Origin: Ooceraea biroi
Taxonomy: Eukaryota; Arthropoda; Insecta; Hymenoptera; Formicidae
Length of the DNA: 64,000 nt
NCBI RefSeq assembly: GCF_003672135.1
Contig: NC_039507.1
Coordinates: forward strand, 15,554,278-15,618,277
Direction of reading: 5' to 3'
Of this stretch, positions 11,101-24,864 are shown piece after piece. The notes below the pieces were generated by a model that was not told where the DNA came from, ran no database searches, and saw nothing but the letters and a program-made list of their open reading frames with translations. The number at the start of each line of letters is the position of its first letter. Position 1 is the stretch's first letter. A program made the position numbers and the translations under genes.

Positions 11101-14100
11101 AAAAAATTGATGTCATTGCAATTGAAATGAATCATACGTTTTCAAATCTTTCAAGAAAATTGGTCGCACGAGGTCAAAGTGCACCATTAATCACTTGAAC
11201 AATTGATAACGATTTATGATCGTTAGTTACACAATGTGCCACCGATTTCACAACCGGTTTCTTGTAGGCGGTAGATTTTTCCGAAACAACAATAAAAGTA
11301 TCAAAGGAAATTAAATTAATGTTACGAAATTTTTAAAAGTGAAAATTTTTACGCGTCAAAACTTTTTAATATTTTAAATAATTTCCCTTCACTTATTATT
11401 TTCTTTCCAAATCTTAGGTAAGGTGATTTCACAAAAATTATTTATTTTGTTGTTAAAAATCGGAACTGAAAAAAAGTAACGATTTCGCTCCGGTGTCTCC
11501 CCTACCGTAAAAATTAAATTAATTATATTATATACTGATTATTATAAAAATGTTATTGCGCATCATTGCGTCATCGGGCTTTTGCAACGCGGAACTGCAG
11601 AGTGCCAAGATGTTTGCATTTTTCTTTCATAGCTTTAGCAGCCTACATCAAGTCGTCGTGACAATCAGCAAATTCTAATCGCGCGCCTCACTGTCATCGT
11701 TGTGCAATGAACTCGCTCAACGCCGTATGCGTGTACACGGCGAGCCCGCCGATGTTAATGAACTTTCTATCGTGCGCGAGGACACCAGAGCTGTCGAAAA
11801 AACCGCGTTCACGATAACGGTAGCGAATCACCGTTTCGTTGCACCGCCGTCCGTGTGCGGGGATTTTTTCGCTTCGTCCGGGTCCATCCTCGCCGTCCGG
11901 GTGTAACCGCGAGGTGGGAATTTATCGTATCGTATATCGGTTTGGTGAGCGGTAATAAATCACTAGGGGGGTCACGTGTCTGTGCGTCGGTGGGTATATA
12001 AGCTCGCGTCCCGCGGCTCGAGCGGCTGATGCGTGATGACGCGCACATGTGAATTTTCACGTGTGCATGGTCACGAGCGTCAATCTATAGTATGGATGGA
12101 CTGCGCTCAAAAATGTAGAAAAATATATGGCCGGCCGAAAGAAAGAGATAAACGGTCAAGCTCTGTCTCTTTCTAATCAGTAGCATAGTAGAGAATTGGA
12201 AAAAGAGAGCAATTGGCCACTTCGTTCCCTTTTTGTCTATTCTAGTGTCACTTTTCGAGGGCTTCCATGTATGGATCGCACATACTATATGTCGATGGTC
12301 GCGAGCAATACCACGCGGGAGGAGCGTTCCTTTTCGGGCGTCCCGATTCGACCTGGTCGGCTCATGCGATCAAAGACGTCGCGAAAAATGTTGCATGCTT
12401 GACCCTGCACTCGCGACGTCATCCCAGCTGTTATTCCGCCGACGATACAAGAGCGCTATCCATTTCTTGTGTTCAAGTCACTTCGATGTTTTATTTCCAG
12501 AGAGAAGAAGATCGTTTAAGCAAATATTTTAGTAATTATTTAGTAAAGATTTTAATACTAGGAAGAAGGAGATGTATTTTAGTTTTCTTTTTACAGACAA
12601 AATTTTGTATCCAAGTTGTGCGTGAGATTTATTAACTATCTTGCAACATTTGCTTAGAAGAAGCAAATTATTAATAGAAGCGTTATTTTAGCAATTTCAA
12701 GTCAACTCACACAATTGCTGTTATGATAAATGCGCAAATAAGTTTTTACAAGCGTTTACCGATGTATTTCTTGGCTCTTCTCCAAAAAGAAAACGAGTCA
12801 AAACATTTTTGCGTACTCAGTGTTTTTTCGGAATCTCTTTGTCTGTTTGATGTGTCAAGCTATTGTTAATCTGACTGTTACCTTCACGCTTTCTAGCGCC
12901 ATGTTCTCCGGCGACCGCTTCTTAGACCTTCAGAAGTTGTCGACCTCTTTGTGCCGGAATAGACGAGCGAATTTATGGAGCAAAAACCTGTTTCGCGACC
13001 CATTCCGCGAAAACATACGTTTGAGTCTTGCGACATTATTTCCTCTGTATGGACGCGCTGAAAGGCATCGATCTACTTTTCGTTGAAGTGCACGGGCAGA
13101 CCGTTCACGATCACGTGTGATCTACTTAAAATTCACGAATTATTGCAATTATCAAACACTTAAATGCCATCTTCCAGATAAAGCGACCGAGATTGGCAAT
13201 TGCGGAAAGAAAGCATATCGTACGTGGAGTATCGCCAAGAAAGAAGAAAAGCAGTTAACACTTAAGCGAGACACTGCTCTCGTGCTCCATTTCGGTCTTT
13301 CATTTATAGGGTGTCCGAGAATAGATGGATTTGCGGTGCACGTGGCCGATCCACGTTTCCTCGATGGAGAACCAGCCGGTTCGCCGATCGCATCATCTAT
13401 CGCGGGACACCCTGTATATACTCGCGCACCGAGCATGGCAACAGCCCAGCGCGCGGGGACGACATCCAGGAAGACAAAAGAATCAGGAGAGCGTAGATTC
13501 GACATGAGTTCGCGATACCGTTACGCCGGGAGCACACTCGAAGCGTTTTCAGGTGATCGCGCCGCGCGCATCAGCCGCTAGACCCGTTCCTCTGTATTCT
13601 GTTACAGTGGCGGCGTAACGTGAGGGACAACCGCTGCGCGGCTACTGCCCTTCGGCGGGGGGTACCCGCAATGAATGTATCGACTGGAATGCTCCAAGTG
13701 AAGCCTATTCCGAACTTTGCTGGACTCTAGTTCTAATTAAGAAACACGACAACGAAAAACATGTTGACACGTTGTTCTGAAGAAATACTGTATTTCAAGT
13801 TCTTCTGTTAGGAAATAGCAATTTCCAGTTTCTAATTTTGTTTTCTTTTTTGGCCAGGGGAATAAAATGGAAAAGTCCTCGTAGAGATTCTATCTCTGGA
13901 ATTTTGTATTTTTGGAGATTTTTGGAGTCTTCTTAAAAGTTCCTTTTTAACGGGACACGTGTATGATGCGAAAAATACCACTTAATTGTATTGTTCTTTG
14001 ACATGGAGATAACGAGGATTACAGGAACTAATTTTAGAGAGTCGAGAGTTATTTATTTTGCTATATTATAACTCTGAATTCAAGTTTCTTCTAAGCCGGG

Positions 14101-17100
14101 AACGTAATTTACATCAAGGAAGAAAAATTGCCGCACGATCGCGCGTCGTTCTCCAGCCGTTTCTGCGATGCGAGAGCTTAGTCTTCATTAACGAGCATTT
14201 AACGCAATATGAATCTTTTATGACGGTTTTCACTTCCTGGGCTAGGAGATATGTGGTAAGTGGGTCAGGCGCGAAGTATACGATTAGCATTACTATGTAC
14301 GCGGGTTTACAAACATCTCTGGTGGCCTTATAGTGGATATAAGTGGATTTTCGTGCATCTCGCGTGGCACACTTGCAGAAAAAGTGCATATGACGTACGG
14401 ATGTATTGTACTCGACGAAACGTTTGAGGATGTCCCAGATTCGACGGAAAGTGAACTTGTGTGAAATCTTTTGTGAAATCTCAAATCGCTATCTTGGCGA
14501 AAATGTCAGCATTGAAATTGAGCCCCAAAAAATTGTGTTTGTAAGCGTCAAATAATGTTCCTTTTTCGTCTTGAAAATTTATTATAACAAGGATTTATTT
14601 ACAATAAGGATAATATAATAAGGAAAAGTTTTCATTCTCGGCGATTTGTGACTTGAATTTTAGCATTTTTTATCTTTCTTTGGAATAAAAATCACGTAAA
14701 AATTTCGTCAAGCATGTCAATTTTTGAAGAAATTTAAGATACTATAAAAATATAAAACGTCGCGTCGGACAAAGTTAAGAAACAACAAAGCTGTAGAAGC
14801 CGAGCGTTGACGAAGCATGTGAAAATGCCAACGCTCACGCGACGGCACTCGCATAATAGTTCCTTTTTCATTTTTGACAGTATCTCGCAGTCAATAATTG
14901 CGCACGTCGAGAATCCTCTCGCACCGCGTTGCGGCATTCCTCCGTTATGGATGCACTTTCTCCGTACGCGCGACCGCGTGAGCGAGCTCGCGCAAACGTA
15001 ACTCTTCGATTATAAAAATATCGCGGACTCGGTTCCCCGTGTGTGCGCCTTTCAATTCCACGATAAATTCATCGTCTCGGTCTCGATTTCATAGGGTTCG
15101 TTGCACGCGTGCATGCACGTGGGATGATGAGCGGCCGATAAGGCGCTCGTTTAGCTCGACTGACCGGGGAAAGACCCATCATTAATTAACAGTGAGTTTA
15201 CTGAAATTAGCACAGACAAAGTAAGAGAATCTAAAAGTAGCTGAGCTAATTTAGGATCCGAAGTTATTTAACATGACCGATTTTCGATTTATGTCGATGC
15301 GATTTATATCAAGAAAGAGGAATCCGTAATTAATTACGTCCTCGCGTCGTTTATTCCGAGTTTTCTAAGGAACAGTTATCCGCGCGGCGACATTCTGTAC
15401 CTGGATACGGTATCGTTAAAATTAGATTAGCGCGACAATGCCAACGCTCAAATTATCTGTCTTACTCGGAATCGAATCAGATACCGCGATGAGACGAATT
15501 ATTTTTATTGACGTCAGATTTCGGCCGCGAGAGAAATTGAAGATTGCTTTTGGACGATGAACAGCAACGTTTTCTATTACGTCCTCTCGTGCATTTGCAG
15601 ATATCTTTTCTGTATTGACATATCATTCGATTTACATCATGCAGTGTCAATATATTTGTTAACACAATATAATTAGTACATACCATTAATCAATATTAAT
15701 TAATATTTACGTTTAATGTGCTGATTTATCTTCTTTTATTTTGAATAGAAGAATTCTTCGTCGATGCTCGTACGATAGAAAAGGCAATAAAGGACACGCA
15801 TGCGAGGATCAAGCTTGATCAATACATTCTTACGTTCTATTTTTAGCCATGGCGAAGGATACTCTTGATGATATCCACATCACGGCATAACATTATCGAC
15901 GACAAACACCGTCGACGATAAGGAACGACGTTAAACAGTGAAAGTGCAGAAATGTGTGACTACTTTCCTTCGTTAAAACCGCGCGTTTGTGCCTGCGCGC
16001 GTTCCTCTGAATTTCCGTTGGAAACTTGATTAGTCACACGCACAAATTGCTACGTCAACGATCTTAACGCATGGCAGTCGCATGACTTTTACCCGAGTAA
16101 AATAAATTCGGCTAGCCGCCTCGCCGTTTGTTCGCGTAATCGTAATCGTATTTGCATTTTGCGAGTCAATGCCTGGCACGTTTTACATTTCCTAATTTTA
16201 ATCGGGGCATTCGCTTTGAAATTTTACGGCATTCCTTTAGGGAGAGTCGATTAAAATGAAAGCACTCATTTACTCGCTCGAGACGCGATTGCCGACAATT
16301 ACGATATTAAAACGAGGAAAACGAGACGCTCGCACAAACCGGGACGCACGTAAACGAATTAATTTATTGTATAAGAGCCGTCGTGCACGACATACGGGCG
16401 AGAGAGAATGGTGCGAGAGAGGTCAAGAACCCGGTACTCTTCTCTCCAAGATGCATCCTCGCGATTCTAGCTTCGCTAATGTATAGACTGTGCATTTATC
16501 CACCGGGTCGACGTGCCCTTTAAAGGATCTTCAAACGTAGTCTCTTTTAAATTAATGTATACATATTTCGTTACCAACAGCTCGTTACTTTTTGAAAGTT
16601 CTTTCATCTTAGTTCCAGAAAATAATTTGATCTGCAAGAATTGAATGTTAAAAACTGAGATACTCGAGAGAGTTCCAGATAAGCTCCGTTTCTTGATTTT
16701 TGTGGAATTTGACTCGCGCGTTTTGTTTTTTCTCCTTTTTGCGGTTTATCAGTTTATTACTATAACTTGCTAGATAAGTGAGCTTAATAAAACTTTATCT
16801 GTATTGCTTCTTGGAAATGTAAATTTAACGTTTCTTCGTTTCTCCATTTTCCTGTCTGCCGATCGGCATTACATTATTAATATAATTTTCGTTTGGCACT
16901 CATTCGATACGAATGCGATAGGATTTTAGAGTTTAGACTGATTTACATTTCGTCTTTCGAAATGTAAGGCTCGTTGATAACGCGATGTCGATAAGATTAC
17001 ATCTCTCGCTTTCGAGTTTTGACATTAAAATTGCGAAATTGTAGCCGACAGGCCGTTAGTTAGTCATTACTTGTTAGTTGTTAGTAGCACATTAAACACG

Positions 17101-17697
17101 AGGTATCCAAGAGACTTTCTAAATCCCACGACATTCACTCATTTGTTTGTATCAGTAGTGTGTTACATTGTTGTTGTTATTGAAGTGATATACATTTTTT
17201 TGTTTTAGATAATTTGGTTCAGAAAGTAATCTACACAAGGTAATTATATAGTAATACTTTGCTACATTAATTCTATTTTATTTGTAGTTGCCTTAATTTG
17301 GAAATTTATATATCACTTCACTAACAACAGAAGCGATTAGGATGATCCAACTCTCATAAATGCACTGATAATACTCATTGTTTTTCATAAACAGCCAGAG
17401 CTATTCGAGCATTTTGGGTTTTCTTGAAATTATTTTACGAACGCGAATGCTTTTCGCTTCGCGCAACTTGTCAATTCTGATCCAATTCTAGGTAACTGAT
17501 ATATCAGGCAACAGTGATATATGCATCAATACGAGAATATCCGTTATGATATTTTTAGTTACATTTATTCGCGCTCCGATTATTTGCCGTTCGATCCTAT
17601 GGAAGCAAAACGTTATTGCACTCGGCTAGAAAGAGAGTGCAAAAATGTGTTAAAAGAATTTGCACACGTTGTATAAGTTTATAAAATATTTCCTCGA

Positions 17698-17736
<39 letters not shown>

Positions 17737-20359
17737 GTAATGCTTATATGTTAATAATAAATTTTTTCTTCCCGATTATAATTTATAGTTTAATTTATCC
17801 TTATTAAAAAAAGACATTTATTGATGCGTACATCAGAGTTGTATCGTAGCGGTTGATTACATTTATGATTTTATTAATGTATAATTTTCTTTCAAGGTAA
17901 TTGCAATGTATAAAAATGTGTATAATCATGAATAATTTGTTACAGTTTCCAATGACGATACTATACGATTCCACCTGCAAGAAGGACCCACCGTCAACAG
18001 GAGTGTCCACGGAATATGAACAGGAAAGGGACATGTGTATGAGATTCTTTGAAAGATGGAGCGAGTCGGAGCAAGTGAACTTCGTCGAACAGTTATTAGC
18101 GCGAATGTGTCACTATCAGCACGGACACATCAACGCGTATCTCAAACCAATGTTGCAGAGAAACTTCATCTCGCTTTTGCCAAGTAAGTGGTGGTATTTG
18201 GTGCTCAGCCTTTCATTACATGCACTACGTATGCACTTCCAGCGATGTTGTAGCACTTGGACTCTCTATTTTTAACGATGTCAATTAAAACCGTTTTGCA
18301 GAAAAGGGATTGGACCACGTGGCAGAGAGTATTCTCTCGTATTTGGATGCCAAGTCGCTGGTCTCTGCAGAGCTGGTATGCAAAGAGTGGCACAGGGTAA
18401 TCAGCGAGGGTATGCTTTGGAAGAAGCTCATTGAACGCAAGGTCCGTACAGACTCGGTTTGGAGAGGATTGGCTGAGAGGAGAGGATGGTGAGTGGACTT
18501 TGCTTATGGAATATCGAAATTTTCTGACATAAGAAATGTCGATAGTTTTCTATTCATCGTGTGCGATTGATTCTTTTAGGATACAGTATCTGTTTAAACC
18601 GAGGCCAGGTGAAAGTCACCCCAATCACAGTTTCTACAGGTCGCTCTACCCAAAAATCGTCAAGGATATCGAGAGCATAGAAAACAACTGGAGAATGGGA
18701 CGATTTAATCTCCAGAGAATTAATTGTCGCAGCGAGAACTCGAAGGGGGTTTATTGTTTACAGTATGACGATCAGAAGATAGTATCCGGGCTTCGTGACA
18801 ACACGATCAAAATCTGGGATAGAAATACTCTGCAGTGTATCAAGGTGTTGACAGGGCATACGGGTTCCGTCTTATGCCTGCAGTACGACGACAAGGCTAT
18901 AATATCCGGATCCTCGGATAGCACCGTGAGAGTCTGGGACGCCAACACGGGCGAGATGGTCAACACGTTGATACATCACTGTGAGGCGGTGTTACATCTC
19001 AGATTCAACAACGGAATGATGGTCACCTGTTCGAAGGTCGGTCGGAAAAAGTTGATTCTTTTATGTTACAATACCATCTCCGTTCAGTTGGATCGTTAAT
19101 TGATGACAATGCGGTGTATGTCATGTTTGCAGGATCGTTCGATAGCTGTTTGGGATATGACATCACAGACGGAGATCGCGCTGAGAAGAGTGTTAGTGGG
19201 GCACAGAGCGGCAGTGAATGTGGTTGACTTCGATGAGAAATACATAGTTTCCGCTAGTGGTGATAGGACTATCAAAGTATGGAATACATCCAACTGCGAA
19301 TTCGTGCGAACGTTGAACGGGCACAAACGCGGCATAGCGTGTTTGCAGTACAGAGATCGCTTAGTAGTTAGTGGTAGTAGTGACAATACCATACGATTAT
19401 GGGACATCGAGTGCGGCGCATGTTTGCGTGTTCTCGAGGGACACGAAGAACTAGTGAGATGTATCAGATTCGATAGCAAGCATATCGTTAGCGGTGCTTA
19501 TGATGGGTACGTATACGGAAATATTTAAATATCGACAGTTCTGATCTTGATTAGAAAGTTTGCAATGTGAGATTGTCAGTGAATTCGATTTCAGTATAGA
19601 AAATTATTGTCACATTTACAGGTAAAATGCCTCTGTTTGCCTTTTAAATCTCTGTTTCCAATTAACTAAAATAAATAATTTTTGTTAATATTATTCTACA
19701 TTTTTCGGTGCACAGAGAAGCGGAGTGAAATTCTTTGAGAGCTTCGCGTTGTAATATTTGTGATGCTGAAGGTTTCATGTCAATAATTTCAAGTTTAAAT
19801 ATAAAACTGCACGATTTTGTTTACAACATATAACATGTTTATGCATAATCTTGGAGACTAACAAGAATATTCTGACTCATCTTTATCATTGCACATTGCA
19901 GGAAAATTAAAGTCTGGGATTTAGTAGCAGCTTTAGATCCTCGCGCTGTTGCTAGTGCATTGTGTTTGCGTACTTTGGTGGTAAGCTACCCTAGTTTTTT
20001 CATATTCTATTTAGTCATTAATTTGTATCGAACGTCTTCGTTATCCAATCGATCATACGTTTACGTTTCTCGTCGTAGGAACATACTGGACGTGTATTTC
20101 GACTTCAGTTTGATGAGTTCCAAATAGTTTCGTCATCTCACGATGATACAATTCTCATTTGGGACTTCCTCAATTATACCCCGTCAACTGGTGGAAATGT
20201 ATGCAACGTACGCATACCAATGGAGGGAGCACCAAATCAAGCTGGCACCAGATCCCCATCTCGTAAGTGCTACAATTAATTTCTTCTTTTTTTTACACAT
20301 ATTGTATAAGAATATAAAAATTTATAAACGTCGTTTCTTTCGTTGCAGCATTTGAGTGA
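8142..20359 (+). CDS. slmb: slimb / beta-TrCP, F-box WD40 substrate receptor of SCF ubiquitin ligase
   Basis: Recognises phosphodegrons (DSGxxS type) in beta-catenin/Armadillo, Cubitus interruptus, Cactus/IkB and Period, and brings them to Skp1-Cul1 for ubiquitination. Exons: 8142-8195, 17946-18183, 18302-18488, 18580-19036, 19133-19506, 19902-19980, 20079-20262, 20349-20359; all phases close and give 527 residues. Order: short N-terminus MINMETDKIIDDANP, dimerisation D-domain (about 53-97, WSESEQVNFVEQLLARMCHYQHG), F-box (about 100-146, LDHVAESILSYLDAKSLVSAEL), linker to about 205, then seven WD40 repeats to the end. These include GSSDSTVRVWD, NNGMMVTCSKDRSIAVWD and VVSGSSDNTIRLWD, very close to fly and human. 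If the last donor is skipped, exon 7 reads on to a TAA at 20277-20279 and ends RSPSRKCYN, like the RSPSR tail of vertebrate beta-TrCP. The first intron is about 9.75 kb. Confidence 0.97.
8929..9110. mobile_element. MITE-like foldback element, copy 1
   Basis: Near-perfect terminal inverted repeats: the left end GTTCTACAATGAGAAT is the complement of the right end ATTCTCATTGTAGAAC. The inverted similarity continues inward (AAGGCATAAAA against TTTTATACCTT) to a centre near 9020, where GTGAAAAAAGAAATCG is shared with copies 2 and 3. There is no coding capacity. The outermost bases are degenerate, so borders may be off by a few bases. Confidence 0.75.
9614..9801. mobile_element. MITE-like foldback element, copy 2, flanked by TTAA
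   Basis: Same family as copy 1: left GGCTCTACGGTGAGAATTTA, core GTGAAAAAAGAAGTCGACTG, right ATTCTCATTGTGGAACC. Both ends sit in TTAA (9614-9617 and 9798-9801). This is the target-site sequence of piggyBac-type insertion, so a piggyBac-derived MITE is a reasonable guess. One side has ATTCCATTGTGG duplicated internally. Confidence 0.7.
13304..13417. mobile_element. short MITE with GGGTGTCC terminal inverted repeats
   Basis: A 114-base element. The left end TATAGGGTGTCCGAGAATAG and the right end, read on the complement (TATACAGGGTGTCCCGCGAT), are inverted copies, followed on both sides by AGATG. TATA at both ends is compatible with a TA target duplication as in Tc1/mariner-type elements. GC-rich and non-coding inside. 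Confidence 0.65.
17701..17734. repeat. (AT)17 microsatellite
   Basis: Uninterrupted AT dinucleotide run about 210 bases before slmb exon 2, inside intron 1. Likely length-polymorphic. Confidence 0.97.
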
Positions 20360-21805
20360 CGCATCAATAAGAAGATCCCCTTATTGTGATACAATTGTAA
20401 GTACGTACTATGAATTGATCGATTCACACAGATGCGCCTTAGAAATATCTTACTGGGCATGAGTTTCAATTTTAGCATTGAGAAAAGGGTCGAGAAAAAA
20501 TCGCAGAATTTAATCGCAAGATCTTGCATTTTAGACAAGTGGTTAGTGAGTGAATCCAATGTGTTCACGACAATGTGCGCAAACAATGAAATGCCCAGTG
20601 ATGAGTGTGTGTGAGCGACAGCGGCTACATCTTGGAGAAAGAACTTGCTAGTGACTTCGGTTAATTGTTTGCTGGGACAGCAAAGGAAATTTTTCAAGAA
20701 CTAAGGAAACACGGACCGACCTCTGTGAAAGACTATAAATTATAATTTATAGTTTGTAATCTGTGCTCGAAGCACCGCGTTTAGGAACGAGCAATACGAG
20801 TTTAAAAAGCCAGACAAATACATCCCATGGATGTAATTGCAGTCATCCGCTTCTTGGCCGTCTCTGTGTCTCGCGACACGAAGTCGAGACCGTTTCTCCT
20901 ACTGCTACGGTAGAAAAAAAAGGGAAGGGAAAAGATCACGATACGTAACGAAACGAAACGAAATGTCTTTAGCGAGGCTGGATACTACACTTAATGAGAC
21001 ATTAGATGTATTATAGTAAATTAATGATTTTTTTTATATATATAATTAATTTATGAAATAAGAACACTGTAAAATGCTGTTTGATTGGAGTACTTATTCT
21101 GCGTGAATGTGCAAGAGGAGAGAAATTGTTACTTGAGAGAATTATTGTGTTGCACCGTCTTTCGAAAACATCTGGCACAAAGTGCTGCATATACTCACGT
21201 TTAGCATCACATACTGAGTCATTAATTCAATGTATAAGAATCTTTTGTAGATGATCAAAAAAACTGTGAAACTTATGTGTCGTTTGGTAATGAAAGAGCG
21301 AGGAGCCAGCGAACTCTGGACAGCCGTTTGGCGTGTACGACGCTGTTTGCATTTAAAACACTTAAAAGATCATTATGTGCGAGAATGTAAATATTCATCA
21401 GAGGCAAGTGTGTAGTGTGCGATTTCTAAAATAATCACAACTGCTGTGTGTAAAAAAAAGGAAAACGCTATTATTACGTCTTGACTATTGATCTCGTTCA
21501 GATCATTTTATTCGCGTTTTTGTACGATATAAGTTCCTCATTTTTTTATACATTTCTCTAAATTGCCACTTGTCCGGACGTTGTATATTGGATATCGACC
21601 AATATTAATTCTCTTTGCAAGAGTATCAAATTTCTGCAATTTGGTATTTCACTGAAGCCTCGGAGAGAGATATATCCCCCCTTCAAGTGTAACAAATATT
21701 TTATGCGCGAGTAAACGGGACTCATTGCATATTTTGATTCATATTTATGTACATAAATGAATATACAAAAAGTCTGTACACAAGAATTCGAGCGAGACCA
21801 CCATA

Positions 21806-21811
21806 AATAAA
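21806..21811 (+). terminator. candidate poly(A) signal of slmb
   Basis: AATAAA in the context ACCATAAATAAAACG about 1.45 kb past the slmb stop. Long 3' UTRs are usual for this gene, but an earlier signal cannot be excluded. Confidence 0.35.
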
Positions 21812-24800
21812 ACGTCCAAGTGGTTGTGACGTTACGGAATCATGTAAACTTCGCGAACGTTATGAATATAATGTGTACATATATATATTATTAATATAAT
21901 AACAATAACAGTAATAATAAAAAAATAATACAATATTATATGTTATAAGACATACATATAATATAATATTATGATAACTATTATTATTATTAACGTGCTA
22001 ATGTTCGCGAAGTAATGTAGCTAAACTTTCGCAATATCACATCGGCTGTCATCAGAGTGTTATCAGATATTTTCAGATATTTCCAAAAATGTTCCACGGT
22101 GTGTCGCAATCCTCCTCATTAAGGACCACGTGAACCGCGACGCCGCGAAAAGTGAAATACCGAATTACGTGCCGAATATGCGTTTTTGTTAACGATGGTC
22201 AGTAAAAACAATGCGACGTAATATAATCACTTATAAATATTTGTCAATAAATATAATGAAATACACAGAAAGCAATTATCATGGAAAATAATACATATTA
22301 CAAGATGTAAAACACTACAGTGATTCGAATGTTTTTCAGCCCTTAAATAATGAGACGTTCACAGATTTACGTTTTCGATTAAATTCAGATGTACGTCACG
22401 TTAATTTCCCATTTTTATACGAGCCATGTATACAGAATACGTGTGATTTATACATTGATACACGGTGAAAGCGGTAAGGCAATATTAAATTAAAAACCAA
22501 TTAGAGTACGTGCGAAATTTGTTTACTCTTATAACGATGCACAATCTAGAGAGAAAGAAGCACGTATACACATGCAGGTGCGCCGAGCATTTGTATCATG
22601 TAACTTGTTCTACAAACAACAATTTCTACGTTAAGCAAGCAAACGAGAACGAAAAAAAAAGGAAAAGAAGTACGAAATTACAAACTGCATGTGAACTAGG
22701 TACAAACATTGTGATTCCGAGAGATTAGCGCGATCGGATGAGAAATTTGTGTAATCTTGAGGTATGTATAAGTAACACGTATACATCTAGCGGGACGCGA
22801 CAGTGTGCGTGTGTGTGTGTACAAACGACAAGCACACTTTTCTAGAGTACGACGTACGTAGTTGGTGAGTTTACGATTGGTTTTCCAGCGTACAAGAAAT
22901 GATAATAATAATTATTATGGCCAGACATTAATGTCACATCACCCTTGCATTATAATCATCCACGTTCTTCATCGTTCTTCCGTTATCTGCGGATACGCAT
23001 ACGTAGATGTTATAATAGAATATAACGGAAATTGCCCTCCCCTTATTATTTCGTCTCTCGTCGTTTAAATTGGAGTCCGAGAAATTTTAATTTGTAACAG
23101 ATCGAGAGATTTGAAATCGCGTAACATCGAGAGAGATTTTAATTTGCAACATCCGCATCCCCCGAGTTTTTCTGGAATTTTTCTTACCGATACGTTCATC
23201 GATCGATGTTGTACATACTCGTACCGAAAATTGCTCTTCGCTAAACGATCGAAATCGAGCGGGGCAGAGCGCGAGTAAAATACGAAATGTGAAGCCGACT
23301 AATTTTTTGGAGATATCGGACGTATAGTAGCTAAGAAACTAATTGCGAACTTATACCTTTAAGAGTACCGTTCCACGCGCTGCGATCTGATCGCAGACGT
23401 AGACGTTTGCTAAAATATCCTTAAGATGATATTGTGATGCTTTATTGTTAAATATCGATATGAATCTTCCTGTATGAGAATAACTGGATAGAGGATACAA
23501 AGGCTGTGCAAAAGCTATATTCGAAATATACGATACCTACCAAGAACACGCAGCGGACTTTTCGTGTGAATAATTGCTATCCATTGTTTGTCATCCCGCA
23601 TACGACATATGTATACATTAATCGTGCATTATAATCATGCCGTGGGATCGCGCTATCGATTGTTCTTAAGTGGAAAGAAGCGTGCGTTGCCAGACGCTTT
23701 AAACAAAAGCTGCAATAATCGATTCTTCCACGTGCAAGGAAGGAGACTTCTATTATTGTAAGAATAATAATTAGAAGATCAATTATTATATCCATTTTCG
23801 CTAAATTTACGACAACTCTTTTGATGCTTCAGATTTAAGAGATTTCAAAATTTTGATTACCATCTATTTCTGTGATATTAATCCCAGCTAATCTAAATAT
23901 ATACAAAATTAACGTTTCTTAAATTCTAATATATTATTAAACAAAATACTATAATTAGTGTTTCAACAATAATTGGCATAATGACGCATAATAACATTGA
24001 TTCATAAATAATTTTCAATGGAAAAGGAATGCAACGTGTTACTTTTTGTTACTCTTTAGATAAATCCTTTATCTTCAACGGCCAATCACATAACGTAGCG
24101 AATGATACTGATCTGGAATGATACTGATGATTCGCAAACAAGAAATGTGTTGAAAGAAAAATGGAATTACTTTTAAGCTATATTCATTGTAATTTTCCAC
24201 GAACATTGATATCTTCTTATCATATTTTTATCAGGAAAAAAAGTCTTCGTTTGAGAGATAATATATTGTTTGTATATGTCTACATCTACACGAAATACAA
24301 GAAATATCTTTCTCCGATTGCATTTAACAGATTTTCGAAATGAAAATCACATCTTGACTCTCTTCTATAATACGAAAAATTAAGAAATTTATTTATCTTT
24401 AATATGTAATCGATGTAGAAACTGCGTAAAAGGAAGAATCATTTCAGAATGCTTGGTACAACTATAGTAGACATCTTCGATACTCTTCGCTCTGAGTTAA
24501 ATTCTGAATCAGAAATATCGCGTTCAAACTCGTCGTGATTCAGAACGAACGATTCACGCTCGGTTTTAAAGTTTTTTAAGATACTCAATAAGATAAGATC
24601 AAGTAACTCAAAAAAATTTTTAAACGCTTAAAGCGTATAAGACGAATTGTACAATGAGAATTCAAGATAAAATTAAATCACTCGACTACTGGCCACCGTA
24701 CAGTATTGACGTGCTTCGGTGGAAAGATTTGTGAATCTTTGCGCGTTGTTCTCAGTCATTTTCTAACAGTGACTTATATATGTATTGTACACTTGAAGAG

Positions 24801-24864
24801 GGCTGGAAACCCGGCCGAAGCGTTGTGTGTTTTTCACAATAAAATTGCCAGTTTGGTCGCGTAA

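Larger units (their letters stand above)
8196..17945 (+). other. slmb intron 1 (about 9.75 kb)
   Basis: GTGAGT donor directly after the short first coding exon and a TTACAG acceptor before exon 2. It begins CpG-rich (8.2-8.8 kb) and then turns AT-rich. It holds two copies of a small palindromic element (8929-9110 and 9614-9801), one 114-base MITE (13304-13417) and an (AT)n microsatellite (17701-17734). Small open frames within it (for example 12233-12635 and 13117-13581) show no recognisable domain and are most likely chance. Introns this long next to a first exon often hold enhancers or alternative first exons, but none is proven here. Confidence 0.8.

Noticed and set aside
12233..13581. plus-strand frames of 99-154 residues in slmb intron 1
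   Set aside because: No motif. One of them runs through the MITE at 13304-13417, which argues for chance.
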